A stretch of DNA of 64,000 nt from Eonycteris spelaea (Eukaryota > Chordata > Mammalia > Chiroptera > Pteropodidae): contig PUFA01000143.1 in the NCBI GenBank assembly GCA_003508835.1, positions 1,798,001 to 1,862,000 of the forward strand, read 5' to 3'. This document shows positions 62,355-64,000 of the stretch, piece by piece. The notes under the pieces are model-generated. The model was not told the DNA's origin and did not search any database. It saw nothing but the letters and a program-made list of their open reading frames with translations. Numbering within the stretch: the stretch's first letter is position 1; every line of letters begins with the position of its first letter. A program made the translations under genes and the position numbers.

Positions 62355-62575
62355 AACATCACCACTATTAACATTTTGTGCTAGATAATTCTTTGCAATG
62401 GGAGGGCTGTTCTATTCACTGTAGGATATTTTAGCAGCATCCCTGGCCTCTATCCACCAGATGCTGGTAACATGCCCCCCTCTCACAGTTGTGACAAACA
62501 AAAGTGTTTCCAGACATTGCAAATATCTCTTAAAAGGCAAAATTGCCCCCCACTTAAGAAAAACTGGTATAAAGG
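62355..62575 (-). mobile_element. MER20-like hAT-Charlie fossil
   Basis: Antisense MER20 landmarks: CTATTAACATTTTGTGCTAG, ATTCACTGTAGGATATTTTA, GCAGCATCCCTGGCCTCTAT, TCACAGTTGTGACAAACAAA, GTTTCCAGACATTGCAAATA, then CCCCCCACTTAAGAAAAACT. Near full length. Both strands give spurious frames here (62412-62805). Confidence 0.75.
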
Positions 62576-64000
62576 TAAAACCAAGAAAAGGGGTACACCT
62601 AACAGCATGCATGCTGACCTCCACTCTCTGTCTTGACCTTCCCCATGGTGATCTCCTGTTCTCTCATTCCACTCTGCTTCACAATAAAAAGTCAATGGAT
62701 AATCATTATCACTTCTCAGAGCTGACGTGGCCAGTTGATGTGCCCTTTAAAAAATTTCTAACCCATCTTTCTGGCCTCTTTCATAAAAGAAGTTGTTGTA
62801 TGTAGGGAAAGGAAGGGAGGCAAAGGGAAAAGGGAAAAGACCATATTAAAAGATTATCCTTTGTTAATAGTAAACTGGTTCATATTCTGAACAAAAATTC
62901 AAGGACAGATATGGGTATCACAGAGGCAGCTGGAAACAACTTAAAGGTAATGTGCAGGGAGATGGCAGACAGTCTGTCAACTGGAAGGCAAACAGAAGAC
63001 ATGCCGGAGTAAAGATTAAAGACAGAACATTTGCCAAAAGTAGGCCCCTTGAATTTCATTCTTTAAAAGCACAGTCACCACTGATAAATATCCTTCCATC
63101 TCATAGGAAAAGTGTTCATTTTAGTTTAATTGGCATCTGAACTGTGTAAAACTAATGATAAAAAAATGTGACTTATGCCCTGAGAATAAATTTAGTCATA
63201 TTCCAAATGTACACAATATCCCCTTCCTCCCACCCACTCACCATATCCCTCCTCTTGGGTCTGTCCCACATGATGTCTTACAATTGGGCCTTGGAGAGTT
63301 AAAAATTACAGCCAAAAGCAGCAAGAAAATGCCATGAAACTGGCAAGGTTCATTGTGGAAAGAGCCAGAGCATCTGCTTTCAAGCAAGGCTATAAAAACT
63401 GAGCCACAGGGGGAAGAAAGGCTATTAGGCCACGAGCAGTTAAGGGGGGAAATCCACAGGAATGCAGATTAAAAGTCTGAAAAGACTTGGAACCCTCAGA
63501 AAAAGATCAGTGGAAACTAATCGTAATGCCAGGACTGGCATATGGAACTGTTTGAGGGGTTCTGCTAGTCATCCAATACAATACTACATAGAGTTTGGGG
63601 TAAGAATGACTAGAAACGGATAAAACAGGGGACTTGAAGCACCCACCCAGGAACTGTGGAAATAATGAACAAGGGTGGCCAGAGTCAACCAAGCAGATGG
63701 ATCTGTATATAAATGTGGAGATTGTACAAAGTGGATCCTGCATCAATTGTTATGGATACCGGCTTGATATAAAATATAGAGCTTTCTTTTCATGCCAAAC
63801 CATTTTCCGAACTGTCCTCAAGGTCCTTTAATTGGTCATTTTCAGAGGTTTGCTCTGCCTCTGTTTATTCTAGATTAGCTTCTCATTTGTACTCAATATA
63901 AAGTACTTTCAATATATACCTCACTAACCCTAAAAGCAATTTCACATTGTCCTGCAATGGTTTTCACAGACCACAATCACATTTCATTCCTCTTAGTGTT
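62576..64000. other. Unassigned intergenic to window end
   Basis: No repeat family or exon recognised. Several 60-80 codon frames exist on both strands without domains. The sequence is somewhat less AT-rich than much of the window and could hold a diverged LTR or a distal regulatory region, but nothing supports a specific call. Confidence 0.45.

Overview
The window looks like AT-rich mammalian intergenic DNA. I found no intact protein-coding gene, no convincing exon of a host gene and no functional RNA gene. It is a mosaic of dead retrotransposons in several age layers: L1 LINEs (including a bat-like or laurasiatherian-like family), older L1M and HAL1 copies, L2 and MIR, three MLT1-type LTRs, one ERVL pol relic and two hAT-Charlie fossils (MER5A, MER20). 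The long open frames are all short, overlap repeats and shift frame often, as expected of decayed LINEs. The L1 3' ends and the scarcity of lineage-specific SINEs (no Alu, B1/B2, CAN, Bov-tA, PRE or Ves-type array) make a laurasiatherian likely, and a fruit-bat-like genome the best guess. That is an inference.

Layout. 1-11.8 kb: one plus-strand L1 ORF2 relic, then a run of minus-strand L1 fragments. One of these carries a 444-bp insert that looks like an mRNA retrocopy, and another carries a nested L1. 12-17.2 kb: MLT1 LTRs, L2, MIR and an L1M interrupted by a younger L1 with a clear 15-bp target-site duplication. 17.2-19.3 kb: repeat-poor. 19.3-23.7 kb: L1 copies in both orientations, with a readable ORF1 relic. 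23.7-25.4 kb: minus-strand ERVL pol (RNase H and integrase). 25.9-28.3 kb: HAL1, L2, MIR. 28.3-34.9 kb: the largest repeat-poor block. 35-42 kb: L1M, MLT1 LTR, L2 and an L1 5'UTR joined directly to 3'UTR sequence. 42.1 kb: a tRNA-Val-derived element. 42.5-50.4 kb: MIR, L2, MER5A, L1M and microsatellites. 50.4-53.9 kb: a second repeat-poor block, the better candidate for conserved non-coding DNA. 54.1-62.0 kb: a nearly full-length minus-strand L1 whose ORF1 is split by an EIF3H processed pseudogene. 62-64 kb: MER20 and unassigned sequence.

The most secure gene-like call is the EIF3H retrocopy (58.6-59.8 kb), which has a start codon, several lesions, a polyadenylation signal and an A-rich tail. 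Nothing here forms an operon or a multi-gene system. I did not find an undescribed biological system. The observations most worth checking are the tRNA-Val element, the L1 5'UTR/3'UTR chimera, the retrocopy-like insert at 3.1 kb and the two repeat-poor blocks. Repeat family names come from memory of consensus sequences and boundaries are approximate.
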